Shown piece by piece: positions 42,644 through 50,687 of a stretch of 64,000 nt of DNA. Source of the DNA: JANMDS01 sp031430575 (GTDB lineage: Bacteria > Pseudomonadota > Gammaproteobacteria > Burkholderiales > Casimicrobiaceae). The stretch's first letter is position 1; every line of letters begins with the position of its first letter. The notes below the pieces were generated by a model. The model made no database searches and was not told the DNA's origin. It saw nothing but the letters and a program-made list of their open reading frames with translations. The stretch spans positions 62,001 to 126,000 of the forward strand of contig JANPBT010000017.1 of NCBI GenBank assembly GCA_031430575.1, read 5' to 3'. The position numbers were made by a program, and so were the translations under genes.

Positions 42644-43650
42644 TGATTTCCATTGAAATGGTCATCGTGCTGGTAATTTTGGCGCTCCTGTTTGATTTCA
42701 TGAACGGTTTCCATGATGCTGCAAACTCCATCGCCACTGTGGTCTCCACGGGCGTATTGAAGCCAAAACACGCAGTAGCGTTCGCGGCATTTTTTAATGT
42801 GCTTGCGATATTGTTTTTCCACCTTAAAGTGGCCTCAACGATCGGCAAAGGCACGATCGAAAGCAACATCATCGATCAGCACGTCTTGCTCGGCGCGCTG
42901 GTCGGCGCGATCACTTGGAACGTGATTACATGGTATTACGGCTTGCCCTCTTCGTCGTCACACGCGTTGATTGGTGGCTTAGTCGGTGCAGCCGTAGCGA
43001 AAGCGGGCACGAGTGCGTTGATCGCATCGGGGCTTATACGCACCCTTATTTTCATCATTATCTCGCCGACGATGGGCTTTATCTTAGGCTCACTTTTGAT
43101 GGTGGCCGTCTCGTGGATGTTTTTCCGAACGCCGCAAGCAAAAGTTGACAAATGGTTTCGACGATTGCAGCTTGTATCCGCGGCGCTTTATAGCCTGGGC
43201 CATGGCGGCAACGACGCCCAAAAAACGATGGGAATCATTTGGATGGTGCTGATTGCGGCAGGCATCACCGCCACTGGCGATAAATCTCCGCCCACGTGGG
43301 TCATCCTGTCGTGCTATGCGGCGATCGGCCTGGGCACTCTTTTTGGCGGCTGGCGCATCGTGAAAATGATGGGGCAAAAAATCACCAAGCTCAAGCCCGT
43401 GGGCGGTTTTTGCGCCGAGACCGGTGGCGCAATTACGCTTTTTGTCGCGACGTCTATGGGCATTCCAGTTTCCACGACCCACACCATCACCGGCGCGATC
43501 ATCGGCGTTGGCTCTTCTTCAAAAATCTCCGCCGTGCGCTGGGGTATCGCCCATCGTATCGTTCTGGCGTGGATTCTCACCATTCCATGCGCGGGCTTTA
43601 TGGCAGCGGTGGCGTGGTGGCTATCAAACACCTTTGCAAAGAATCTCTAA
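42643..43650 (+). CDS. pit: Low-affinity inorganic phosphate transporter (PiT family)
   Basis: 335 residues with about 9-10 membrane segments. DFMNGFHDAANSIATVVSTGVL near the N-terminus and GHGGNDAQKTMGIIW in the middle are the two PiT signatures (GANDVAN-like). The second half repeats the first with inverted topology. It forms an operon with the DUF47 gene, and fbp starts directly at its stop. Confidence 0.92.
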   Translation: MISIEMVIVLVILALLFDFMNGFHDAANSIATVVSTGVLKPKHAVAFAAFFNVLAILFFHLKVASTIGKGTIESNIIDQHVLLGALVGAITWNVITWYYGLPSSSSHALIGGLVGAAVAKAGTSALIASGLIRTLIFIIISPTMGFILGSLLMVAVSWMFFRTPQAKVDKWFRRLQLVSAALYSLGHGGNDAQKTMGIIWMVLIAAGITATGDKSPPTWVILSCYAAIGLGTLFGGWRIVKMMGQKITKLKPVGGFCAETGGAITLFVATSMGIPVSTTHTITGAIIGVGSSSKISAVRWGIAHRIVLAWILTIPCAGFMAAVAWWLSNTFAKNL

Positions 43651-44679
43651 ATGTCACTCCATCAATCTGGCAAACGGGCGATCACACTCACTCAATTTTT
43701 GATCGAAGAGCAGCGCAATCGACAAACGATTCCCGGCAATTTGCGGCTCTTGATCGAAGTGGTGGCGCGCTGCTGCAAGCGCATCGCGGTCGAGGTCTCA
43801 AAAGGCGGTTTGGGTGATGTGTTGGGGAGCGCCGGAACAGAAAACGTGCAAGGCGAAGTTCAAAAAAAATTGGATGTGATCGCCAACGAAGCCCTGCTCG
43901 AAGCCAACGAATGGGGTGGGCATTTAGCCGGAATGGCCTCCGAGGAAATGGATCATCCTCGCCCGATCCCCAATCGTTACCCCAAGGGCGAGTATTTGTT
44001 GCTCTTTGACCCACTCGATGGCTCATCAAATATCGATGTCAACGTCAGCATTGGCACTATTTTTTCGGTATTGCGCTGCCCTGATGGCGCTGACCCAGCA
44101 CAAGACAGCGCGTTTTTGCAGCCTGGAAATACCCAGGTCTGCGCGGGGTATGCGGTGTATGGACCCTCCGCCCAACTGGTCATTACGGTGGGCTCCGGGG
44201 TGCATTGCTTTACGCTCGACCGCGAGTATGGCTCGTGGGTGCTCACCCAATCGAATATGAAAATCCCTGAGCAAACCAAAGAATTTGCGATCAATATGAG
44301 CAATATGCGGCACTGGCATCCGCCCGTTAAGCGCTATATCGATGAACTTCTGGCCGGGACTACTGGCGTGCGTGGCAAAGATTTCAATATGCGCTGGATC
44401 GCGTCGATGGTGGCCGATGTCCATCGCATCTTAACGCGCGGCGGCGTCTTTATGTACCCAGCGGACTTGCGTGAGCCCGATAAGGCAGGCAAGCTACGCT
44501 TAATGTATGAAGCCAACCCGATGAGCTTTATCGTCGAGCAGGCGGGTGGCGCGGCGACCAACGGCCACCAGCGTATGCTGGATCTGCAGCCGACGGCGCT
44601 GCATGAGCGCGTGCCGGTATTTTTAGGGTCGCGTGAAGAAGTCGCGCGGGTCACCGCTTACCATGCTGCGGGCGCTTAA
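43651..44679 (+). CDS. fbp: Fructose-1,6-bisphosphatase class I
   Basis: 342 residues. Metal-binding motifs are EEMDHPRPIP and LLFDPLDGSSNIDVNVSIGTIFSV, and the substrate site lies around LRLMYEANPMSFIVEQAGG. It produces fructose 6-phosphate and phosphate in gluconeogenesis. It starts at the base after the pit stop. Confidence 0.95.
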   Translation: MSLHQSGKRAITLTQFLIEEQRNRQTIPGNLRLLIEVVARCCKRIAVEVSKGGLGDVLGSAGTENVQGEVQKKLDVIANEALLEANEWGGHLAGMASEEMDHPRPIPNRYPKGEYLLLFDPLDGSSNIDVNVSIGTIFSVLRCPDGADPAQDSAFLQPGNTQVCAGYAVYGPSAQLVITVGSGVHCFTLDREYGSWVLTQSNMKIPEQTKEFAINMSNMRHWHPPVKRYIDELLAGTTGVRGKDFNMRWIASMVADVHRILTRGGVFMYPADLREPDKAGKLRLMYEANPMSFIVEQAGGAATNGHQRMLDLQPTALHERVPVFLGSREEVARVTAYHAAGA

Positions 44680-44718
44680 CCCACCGCGTACGAACCCCAT
44701 TTTGAGATGAATTCTTTC

Positions 44719-44771
44719 ATACCTGCGGCGCAAAATTGCGCTAAAAATGGCCAATTCTGCGCCGCAGGTAT
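44719..44771. repeat. Inverted pair of dispersed motifs (fbp-chaC gap)
   Basis: Copies at 44719-44737 (plus, AAAATT inner end) and 44753-44771 (minus) face each other with a loop of only 15 bases, the tightest pair here. It lies 40 bases past the fbp stop and 13 bases before the chaC start, so it could terminate fbp transcription. Confidence 0.9.
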
Positions 44772-44783
44772 ACCGAAATTTAA

Positions 44784-45461
44784 ATGGAATTAACCCGCGC
44801 GACGCTCGAAGCAGATCACACTCGGCATTCTCTGCGCGATAGTGTGCTCGCTAGCCGATTGCTCACCGACCTGCAGCTTGAATCATCACGCCAAAGCATG
44901 ATCCGGCAATGGGATCCGTCGCAGCCGTTTTGGGTTTTTGGATATGGCTCGCTGATCTGGAATCCGCAGCTGCGCGTTGCGCAAAGCATCCCCACAACGG
45001 TGCGCGGATACCATCGTGCGCTGTGTTTATGGTCAAAAATTAATCGCGGTACGCCCGAGACGCCCGGGCTTGTGCTCGGCTTAAAACGGGGTGGGGCGTG
45101 CTGCGGCGTTGCCTTTCAAATCGAACACGAACACGTCGAAGCGGAATCCATCCTACTTTGGCGCCGTGAGATGCTGATGGGCAGCTACGTGCCGATTTGG
45201 GCGTTTGCCCAGACCGAGTCGGGCGAAAAAATCCGCGTTCTCACTTTCAAGGTTGATACCGGCGGCGCAGGTTACGCCTGTGGGATCGACGACGACGAGA
45301 TCGCTCGCGTTGTCAAAAGCGCGCGCGGTCACTACGGCGCTTGCCTTGATTACGTGCGCAACACGGTCGAAAGCTTAGCCGCACATGGGATTCATGATGC
45401 CCAGCTTGAGGCATTAATCGCGCGCCTCAACGCCTCTCCATCCGCTGGATCGACAACATGA
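44784..45461 (+). CDS. chaC: ChaC-like glutathione-specific gamma-glutamylcyclotransferase
   Basis: 225 residues. VFGYGSLIWNPQ is the substrate-binding loop of the cyclotransferase fold and WRREMLMGSYVPIWA carries the catalytic Glu region. ChaC degrades glutathione to 5-oxoproline and Cys-Gly. It overlaps a second, smaller cyclotransferase gene by 4 bases. Confidence 0.88.
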   Translation: MELTRATLEADHTRHSLRDSVLASRLLTDLQLESSRQSMIRQWDPSQPFWVFGYGSLIWNPQLRVAQSIPTTVRGYHRALCLWSKINRGTPETPGLVLGLKRGGACCGVAFQIEHEHVEAESILLWRREMLMGSYVPIWAFAQTESGEKIRVLTFKVDTGGAGYACGIDDDEIARVVKSARGHYGACLDYVRNTVESLAAHGIHDAQLEALIARLNASPSAGSTT

Positions 45462-45862
45462 ATAATGTATTCACGTACGGCTCGCTGATGTTTGCACCGG
45501 TATGGCAAAAAATCGTTCGCGGTCATTACCAAAGTTTGCCTGCATCCGCGCCCGGTTTGATCCGATTTAGCGTGCAATCAGAGCCCTACCCGGGCGCAAT
45601 TTTGAGCGCGGATGGGCGCACAGATGGCCGCGTCTATTTCGGTGTTTCTGCAAATGATTGCGCGCGCTTAGATCAATTTGAAGGCGCACACTACGCACGC
45701 GCAAAAATATTACTTCGGCTCGACCAAACTGCGCAGACTATTCAAGCGTGGACTTATCTTTATCTGCGACCGGATGCGCTTTCAACGCAACCGTGGAGTC
45801 CCCAAGGATTTGAGCGTGACGATATGCAGCGATTTTTGGATACGTATACGCCCACGCGCTAG
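45458..45862 (+). CDS. Small AIG2/GGCT-fold gamma-glutamylcyclotransferase-like protein
   Basis: 134 residues. VFTYGSLMFAPVW at the N-terminus is the YGSL loop, and LDQFEGAHYAR carries the catalytic Glu of AIG2-like/GGACT proteins. It is translationally coupled to chaC (ATGA overlap). Likely substrates are gamma-glutamyl amines or dipeptides; this is inferred from the fold only. Confidence 0.8.
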   Translation: MNNVFTYGSLMFAPVWQKIVRGHYQSLPASAPGLIRFSVQSEPYPGAILSADGRTDGRVYFGVSANDCARLDQFEGAHYARAKILLRLDQTAQTIQAWTYLYLRPDALSTQPWSPQGFERDDMQRFLDTYTPTR

Positions 45863-45884
45863 CGCCAAAGACCAGAAAATGGCT

Positions 45885-45903
45885 CAATCTGCGCCGCAGG
45901 TTT
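45885..45903 (-). repeat. Dispersed 19-bp motif copy between convergent genes
   Basis: The core is exact; the outer end is GGTTT and the inner end CAAT. It lies in the 47-base gap between the cyclotransferase and the diguanylate cyclase stops. Confidence 0.85.
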
Positions 45904-45909
45904 TGAACT

Positions 45910-46866
45910 CTAAATTGCAAATACCTGATTTTTGCCCCGTTGCTTGGCGATATACATGGCAGCATCAGAGGCCCGAAATAAGCTATCAAAGTTTTTGCCA
46001 TCTTCGGGGAAAAACGCGACACCAACGCTCGCGGTGAGCGAAATCGCTTGTTCGTCAACGTGCGTCAGGGCGGCGACCGCATCGATCACGCGCTGGGCCA
46101 CCTGCACCGCTTCTTTTCGGCCAGACCCTGCAAGCATTGCCATGAACTCATCACCGGCTAGCCGGCCAATGAAATCTTGCTCCCGCATCACTGCAGCGAT
46201 CGCGCTTGAGCAGGCAATGAGCACTTCATCGCCATAACGATGCCCGTGCTGATCGTTAACCTGCTTGAAGCCGTCGAGATCAATAAATAGCACTGCAAAG
46301 TGTTGTGCGCCGTCTTTGGTCTCATGAAGCGCTCGATCAATCGTTTCGCGCAGTGCGGGGCGGTTGGGCAGGCCGGTGAGTGCATCGGTATTGGCCAAAG
46401 ACTTAACGCGATCATGGGCAAGTTTGAGATCGTGAATATCTGTGGCCACAAAATAAACACCGATTACATTGCCTGCGCTATCAATATCTGGGAAAAGCTC
46501 GCTGCGCAACCAACGGCGCGCACCATCTGCGCTCAACGGCGCCCACTCCAACATACAGCGCTGCCCCGCCATCGCCCGCTCGACCAACGGCGATAGATTT
46601 TGCACCGCTTCATCTTGCCGGACGCGCTGAAACTGAAACCCAATCACGGTTTCGCGCGTTCGTCCGATGCGGCTCAAAAAAATATTGTTGGCAAACCGGT
46701 AAACCCAATTTCGATCAATATACGAAATCGGATGGGGCGTGTTGTTGACGAACATTTCGAGTCGGCGCACGTATTCCTGCGCCGATACCCCATCGCGGGC
46801 GAGCGCGCAATCTTTTGCGTCTGTGCCGGTCAGTCGTTGTGGATCAGTAAAGAGCAGTGGATTCAA
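45910..46866 (-). CDS. Diguanylate cyclase with PAS domain
   Basis: 318 residues. A PAS domain (about 33-150; VNNTPHPISYIDRNWVYRFANN, YFVATDIHDLK) precedes a GGDEF domain with RLAGDEF as signature, an active variant in many enzymes. DALTGLPNR marks the domain start. It makes cyclic di-GMP, controlled by whatever the PAS domain senses. There is no membrane segment. No RxxD inhibitory site is obvious just before the signature. Confidence 0.9.
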   Translation of the reverse strand: MNPLLFTDPQRLTGTDAKDCALARDGVSAQEYVRRLEMFVNNTPHPISYIDRNWVYRFANNIFLSRIGRTRETVIGFQFQRVRQDEAVQNLSPLVERAMAGQRCMLEWAPLSADGARRWLRSELFPDIDSAGNVIGVYFVATDIHDLKLAHDRVKSLANTDALTGLPNRPALRETIDRALHETKDGAQHFAVLFIDLDGFKQVNDQHGHRYGDEVLIACSSAIAAVMREQDFIGRLAGDEFMAMLAGSGRKEAVQVAQRVIDAVAALTHVDEQAISLTASVGVAFFPEDGKNFDSLFRASDAAMYIAKQRGKNQVFAI

Positions 46867-46957
46867 CGTATTTTTTGATCGTCACCATAAATTACGGTAA
46901 AGTCTAGCCTCGTAATTCTCACTTGTCCAGCGAAAACCCTCCCCTAAAATGACTAGA

Positions 46958-47416
46958 TTAGCTGGAAGCTTTAGTTTTTTGACGCATGAGCTGGCCTTGC
47001 TCCTTTTTCCAGTCTCTATCTTTGACGGTATCCCGTTTGTCATGAAGCTGTTTACCTTTTGCCAAGCCAACCTCAAGCTTTACCCGCCCACCTTTGTAGT
47101 GCAAATTAAGCGGGACTAACGTAAAGCCTTTTTGCTCGACTTTGCCAATGAGACGATTAATTTCCTCGCGATGCATAAGCAGCGCCCGGGTGCGGGTTGG
47201 GTCGGGAATGATGTGGGTTGAAGCCGCCTGCATCGGGGTAATCGTCGCGCCCACCAAGATGATCGTGCGCCCTTTAATGCGCACATACGCCTCTTTAATC
47301 TGGGCGCGACCATCTCGAATGGCCTTGACTTCCCAGCCTTGGAGGGCGATGCCTGCCTCGTAGCGCTCCTCGATAAAATACTCAAAGGTTGCTTTTCTAT
47401 TGTCAATAATGCTCAT
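46958..47416 (-). CDS. smpB: SsrA-binding protein SmpB
   Basis: 152 residues. NRKATFEYFIEERYEAGIALQGWEVKAIR and KGRTIILVGATI are SmpB signatures, and the basic C-terminal tail (GKQLHDKRDTVKDRDWKKEQ) enters the ribosomal mRNA channel. It delivers tmRNA to stalled ribosomes. It is divergent from ratA. Confidence 0.95.
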   Translation of the reverse strand: MSIIDNRKATFEYFIEERYEAGIALQGWEVKAIRDGRAQIKEAYVRIKGRTIILVGATITPMQAASTHIIPDPTRTRALLMHREEINRLIGKVEQKGFTLVPLNLHYKGGRVKLEVGLAKGKQLHDKRDTVKDRDWKKEQGQLMRQKTKASS

Positions 47417-47465
47417 TGCGCAAGTTTAGGCGCAATTGGCAATCTGCTGGGGCGGAGAGGATTTC

Positions 47466-47906
47466 GTGCATCGCGTCGTTAAGAGTATTCTCGTGCCCTA
47501 TTCGCCCGTTGAGATCTTTGATCTGGTCAATGCAGTGGAGCTTTACCCACAATTTATGCCGTGGTGCGGCGGTGCCGCGGTAAGCAAGCGCGGGGAGCAC
47601 GCGCTTTGCGCGACGATTATCATTGATTTTTATGGTCTTAAGCAAAGTTTTTCAACGCGCAACAGCAATACACCGCCGAGCCGGATTGATGTCAATCTCG
47701 TCGAAGGCCCCTTCAAGCATTTGCAAGGACATTGGCAATTTATTGCGCTTGGCCACGGCGCGTGCAAAGTCGTATTCGAGTTGGAATATGCCTTTAAGAG
47801 TAGCGCAATCGAGCTGGTGATTGGACCGGTGTTTAACATGATCGCCAATACGTTTATCGATGCATTTGCTAAGCGCGCCGAAGCGGTTTACGGCGCTCGA
47901 TTGTGA
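47466..47906 (+). CDS. ratA: RatA / COQ10-like START-domain protein
   Basis: About 146 residues from a GTG preceded by GGAGAGG. RVVKSILVPYSPVEIFDLVNAVELYPQFMPWC is the family signature. In E. coli RatA was reported to block ribosome subunit joining; the related COQ10 proteins bind ubiquinone. It is coupled to rnfH by overlapping codons, the usual arrangement. Confidence 0.88.
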   Translation: MHRVVKSILVPYSPVEIFDLVNAVELYPQFMPWCGGAAVSKRGEHALCATIIIDFYGLKQSFSTRNSNTPPSRIDVNLVEGPFKHLQGHWQFIALGHGACKVVFELEYAFKSSAIELVIGPVFNMIANTFIDAFAKRAEAVYGARL

Positions 47907-48214
47907 TGATCAGCGTTGAGCTCGTCCGCATGGACAAAAACAACACCTTTGTAACGACCCAGGTCTTCGAATCTGCGCCGCAGGTATACGAAGTGCTCGC
48001 CAGATGCGATTGGGCCGATGTGCAGCTCGCAGATGCTGCCACCGACCCAGGTTGGTTTTTGTCGATTTGGGGTCGGCGTGCGTCGCTTTTAGATCGGGTC
48101 AAAACGGGCGACAGAGTTGAGCTCACCCGCGGTCTCGAAATTGACCCGAAACGTGCGCGTGCCCATAAGGTGGCGCAAAAGCCCCGGCGCGGCTGGGTCA
48201 AACGTATGGTATAG
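47906..48214 (+). CDS. rnfH: RnfH family protein (beta-grasp fold)
   Basis: 102 residues. ISVELVRMDKNNTFVTTQVF, LSIWGRRASLLDRVKTGDRVELTRGLEIDPKRARAHKV and RRGW are RnfH signatures. The function is unclear. A dispersed motif encodes ESAPQVYEV at about residue 22, within the beta-grasp core. Confidence 0.85.
   Translation: MISVELVRMDKNNTFVTTQVFESAPQVYEVLARCDWADVQLADAATDPGWFLSIWGRRASLLDRVKTGDRVELTRGLEIDPKRARAHKVAQKPRRGWVKRMV
47969..47987 (-). repeat. Dispersed 19-bp motif copy inside rnfH
   Basis: Eighteen of 19 positions match. In rnfH it is read FESAPQVYE. Confidence 0.87.
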
Positions 48215-48225
48215 TCATTAAGAAT

Positions 48226-48888
48226 ATGCGTTTGTCACAATCCATTCTTGCAGCACTACTCTTGTTCACCTTCGCCACCGCGAAGGCGGACGAGCCTGCG
48301 CGCGCGCCATTGAGCTTAAGCGATGGCACCTCAACCTCGATCCTATCGCAAGTGAAATCGCAGGTGAAAGCAGCCGGCCAGCGGGCACTTGACAGCACCA
48401 GCCACGTCACCGAATTTGCGCTCGGGATGTTAGGAATTCAATATAAATTTGGCGGCGCAAATCCAGATAACGGCTTTGATTGCAGCGGCCTGGTGCGCTA
48501 TGTATTCCAGCAAGTCACTGGGATTTCACTGCCCCACAATGCAGCCCAGCAAAGCCGCGAGGGCAGCGAAGTCGCCATTAATGATTTGCGCCCTGGCGAT
48601 TTAGTGTTTTTTAATACGCGCAAATTTTCGTTTTCGCACGTTGGCATTTATTTGGGCGACAATAAATTTGTGCATGCGCCCAAAAAAGGCCAGCCGGTGC
48701 AGATCGTTGATTTCAGCGCGCCCTATTGGCAAAAAGCCTACGACGGCGCGCGCAGAATGCTCGAATCTGCGCCGCAGGTATTTACCCGATCTGCAGTTGC
48801 CGCGACGCTGCCGTCAGGGCTCATCATTGGCGCTGAGCCAGAGACGTCCCTACCGTCGGTCAACCCGGTCATACCCGCTACGCAGTAG
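48226..48888 (+). CDS. NlpC/P60 cell-wall endopeptidase
   Basis: 220 residues. A signal peptide ends near ATAKADE. The NlpC/P60 domain has the catalytic Cys in GFDCSGLVRYVF and His in FSHVGIYLGDNKFVHAP. It cleaves peptidoglycan stem peptides in the periplasm. The C-terminal ~45 residues after the catalytic domain are not conserved and contain the translated motif ESAPQV. Confidence 0.9.
   Translation: MRLSQSILAALLLFTFATAKADEPARAPLSLSDGTSTSILSQVKSQVKAAGQRALDSTSHVTEFALGMLGIQYKFGGANPDNGFDCSGLVRYVFQQVTGISLPHNAAQQSREGSEVAINDLRPGDLVFFNTRKFSFSHVGIYLGDNKFVHAPKKGQPVQIVDFSAPYWQKAYDGARRMLESAPQVFTRSAVAATLPSGLIIGAEPETSLPSVNPVIPATQ
48763..48781 (-). repeat. Dispersed 19-bp motif copy inside the NlpC/P60 gene
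   Basis: Eighteen of 19 positions match. It is read LESAPQVFTR in the tail after the catalytic domain. Confidence 0.87.
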
Positions 48889-48902
48889 TTCCGCTTGCTG
48901 CG

Positions 48903-49556
48903 TTAAGGCTTATCGCTCGCGGGCAGCTTTTCTAAAAATTTCACCATCGCGTCGCGTTCAGCGTTTTTTGCCCACGCGAGAGCGTCTTCACCTTTTTCGT
49001 TCTTCGCCTTCAGATCTGCGCCGTAGTCTAAAAGCATTTTCACCGCATCGATATGCCCCTCGCGCGCCGCGAGCATGAGCGCAGTCACCCCGTTTGGCGC
49101 GGCAGATGTTGGGTCACCGCCCTGCTCCAGCAGAAATCTGATGATCTCGCTATGGCCATTGATCGCTGCATAGAGCACGGCGGTCCAACCTGATTGGTTG
49201 ATCTCTGCGCCTGAATCGCGCAGAAATTTCACCACGGGCATGTGCCCGCCGAGTGCCGCGACCATCAGCGCGCTATCACCAAAGCGCGTGCGTAAATTAA
49301 TTTTCGCTCTGCCCTCCACGAGCGCTTTCACCACCGGCAGAGCACCCGCGCGAGCGGCGACCACCAGCGCATGATCGCCCCGTTCGTCCACAGTATTTGG
49401 ATCGAGCCCTTTTGCGAGCATCTGGCTCACACTGCGGGCATCGTCTCGCTCGACCGCTTTATTAAATTCGATCCACGCCGATTGCGCTTGCACGCCAGTG
49501 GCCGCTGCAAGCAGCAGCGAAATCGTCGGCAAAACAATAAAACGTTTGAAATTCAT
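48903..49556 (-). CDS. Secreted ankyrin-repeat protein
   Basis: 217 residues. A signal peptide (ISLLLAAATGVQAQ) precedes five or so ankyrin repeats, e.g. GDHALVVAARAGALPVVKALVEG, GDSALMVAALGGHMPVVKFLRDSG, GVTALMLAAREGHIDAVKMLLDYG. Periplasmic ankyrin proteins bind unknown partners; some help catalase or cell-envelope enzymes. No other domain is seen. Confidence 0.85.
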   Translation of the reverse strand: MNFKRFIVLPTISLLLAAATGVQAQSAWIEFNKAVERDDARSVSQMLAKGLDPNTVDERGDHALVVAARAGALPVVKALVEGRAKINLRTRFGDSALMVAALGGHMPVVKFLRDSGAEINQSGWTAVLYAAINGHSEIIRFLLEQGGDPTSAAPNGVTALMLAAREGHIDAVKMLLDYGADLKAKNEKGEDALAWAKNAERDAMVKFLEKLPASDKP

Positions 49557-49582
49557 AAGTTACTTTCTAACGGCAACGGGCG

Positions 49583-50356
49583 TCAAACGGCGCGCTTTTC
49601 GCCAATCAGTTTAAAGAAATTCTCGCTTGTGGCTCCGCCGATAGCCTCGATTGAAGTTTCGCGCAGCATTGCGACATGTTGGGCAACAAATTTGACCCAC
49701 GCCGGCTGATTTCGCTTCCCGCGATAGGGCATCGGGGCTAAATAGGGCGAATCTGTTTCGATAAGCATCCGATCGAGCGGCACGTTGCGGGCAACCTGCT
49801 GCAACTCCTTGGCGCTTTTGAAGGTCACGATACCTGAAAATGAAATGTGGAAATTCATATCGAGCGCCGCCTGCGCGACCTCCCACGATTCGGTGAAGCA
49901 GTGCATCACGCCACCCGCCTCGTGCGCCTTTTCCTCGCGCATGATGCGAATCGTATCTTCACTTGCGCTGCGGGTATGGATGACCAACGGCTTGCCTGAT
50001 TCTCGCGCCGCCCGAATGTGCACCCGAAAGCGCTCACGCTGCCATTCCAAATCACCTTCCAGTCGAAAGTAGTCCAACCCCGTTTCCCCAATAGCGCGAA
50101 TTTTGGGGTGCTCGGCGTAGCGCACCAAATCTGCGACGCTAGGCTCGGGCGTATCTTCATAGTCAGGGTGGGTGCCGACCGTTGCAAACAGATTTTCGGC
50201 TTGCATTGCCGTGTCTAAGACTTGCTCGCGATCTGGCATCGTCACGCAAATCACCATCGCGTGCGTGACCGCATGAGATTGCATTTCAGAGAGCAAACGC
50301 GGCAACTCGCCGGCGTAGTCTTTGAAATCGATATGGCAGTGGGAATCAACAAACAT
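49583..50356 (-). CDS. tatD: TatD-family metal-dependent hydrolase
   Basis: 257 residues. FVDSHCHIDFKDY carries the first metal ligands, IGETGLDYFRLEGD the next, then VIHTRSASEDT, HCFTESWEVAQ and IETDSPYLAP with the last Asp. TatD enzymes are Mg-dependent 3'-exonucleases or D-aminoacyl-tRNA-like deacylases; this copy is closest to the YcfH/TatD DNase type. Confidence 0.9.
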   Translation of the reverse strand: MFVDSHCHIDFKDYAGELPRLLSEMQSHAVTHAMVICVTMPDREQVLDTAMQAENLFATVGTHPDYEDTPEPSVADLVRYAEHPKIRAIGETGLDYFRLEGDLEWQRERFRVHIRAARESGKPLVIHTRSASEDTIRIMREEKAHEAGGVMHCFTESWEVAQAALDMNFHISFSGIVTFKSAKELQQVARNVPLDRMLIETDSPYLAPMPYRGKRNQPAWVKFVAQHVAMLRETSIEAIGGATSENFFKLIGEKRAV

Positions 50357-50410
50357 GCCGGCACTATACCGGCGTTTTAGATTTGACTATTGTGTCAATT
50401 TTTGGCGTCC

Positions 50411-50568
50411 ATACCTGCGGCGCAGATTTGACGCCGATAGCGCATCAACGCCAGCCAATCTCAAAAAAAGATCTCCCCCAAAATTACCTGCTAACGAAGT
50501 AAACGCGAGCGCACCCAAAACCCCACTGCTTTTTGGCGCTTTTTGGGCTCAATCTGCGCCGCAGGTTT
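50411..50568. repeat. Widely spaced inverted pair of dispersed motifs
   Basis: Copies at 50411-50429 (plus, exact) and 50550-50568 (minus, GGTTT end) lie ATACC-outward, 120 bases apart, in the 331-base gap between the divergent tatD and FAD-oxidase genes. No gene is seen in this gap. Confidence 0.85.
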
Positions 50569-50687
50569 AGCTTGCATACGACCCAGAGTAGCGAAAACCG
50601 CGACGATTGCAAAACTGATTTACCGTTAAATTGCCCTGAACTACGATCGCATTCAATGCAGTTTTTTTCTGCGTAATGGAGTTTGCG

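Noticed and set aside
49008..49024. Motif look-alike in the ankyrin gene
   Set aside because: ATCTGCGCCGTAG encodes the conserved YGAD of an ankyrin repeat; the right half does not match.
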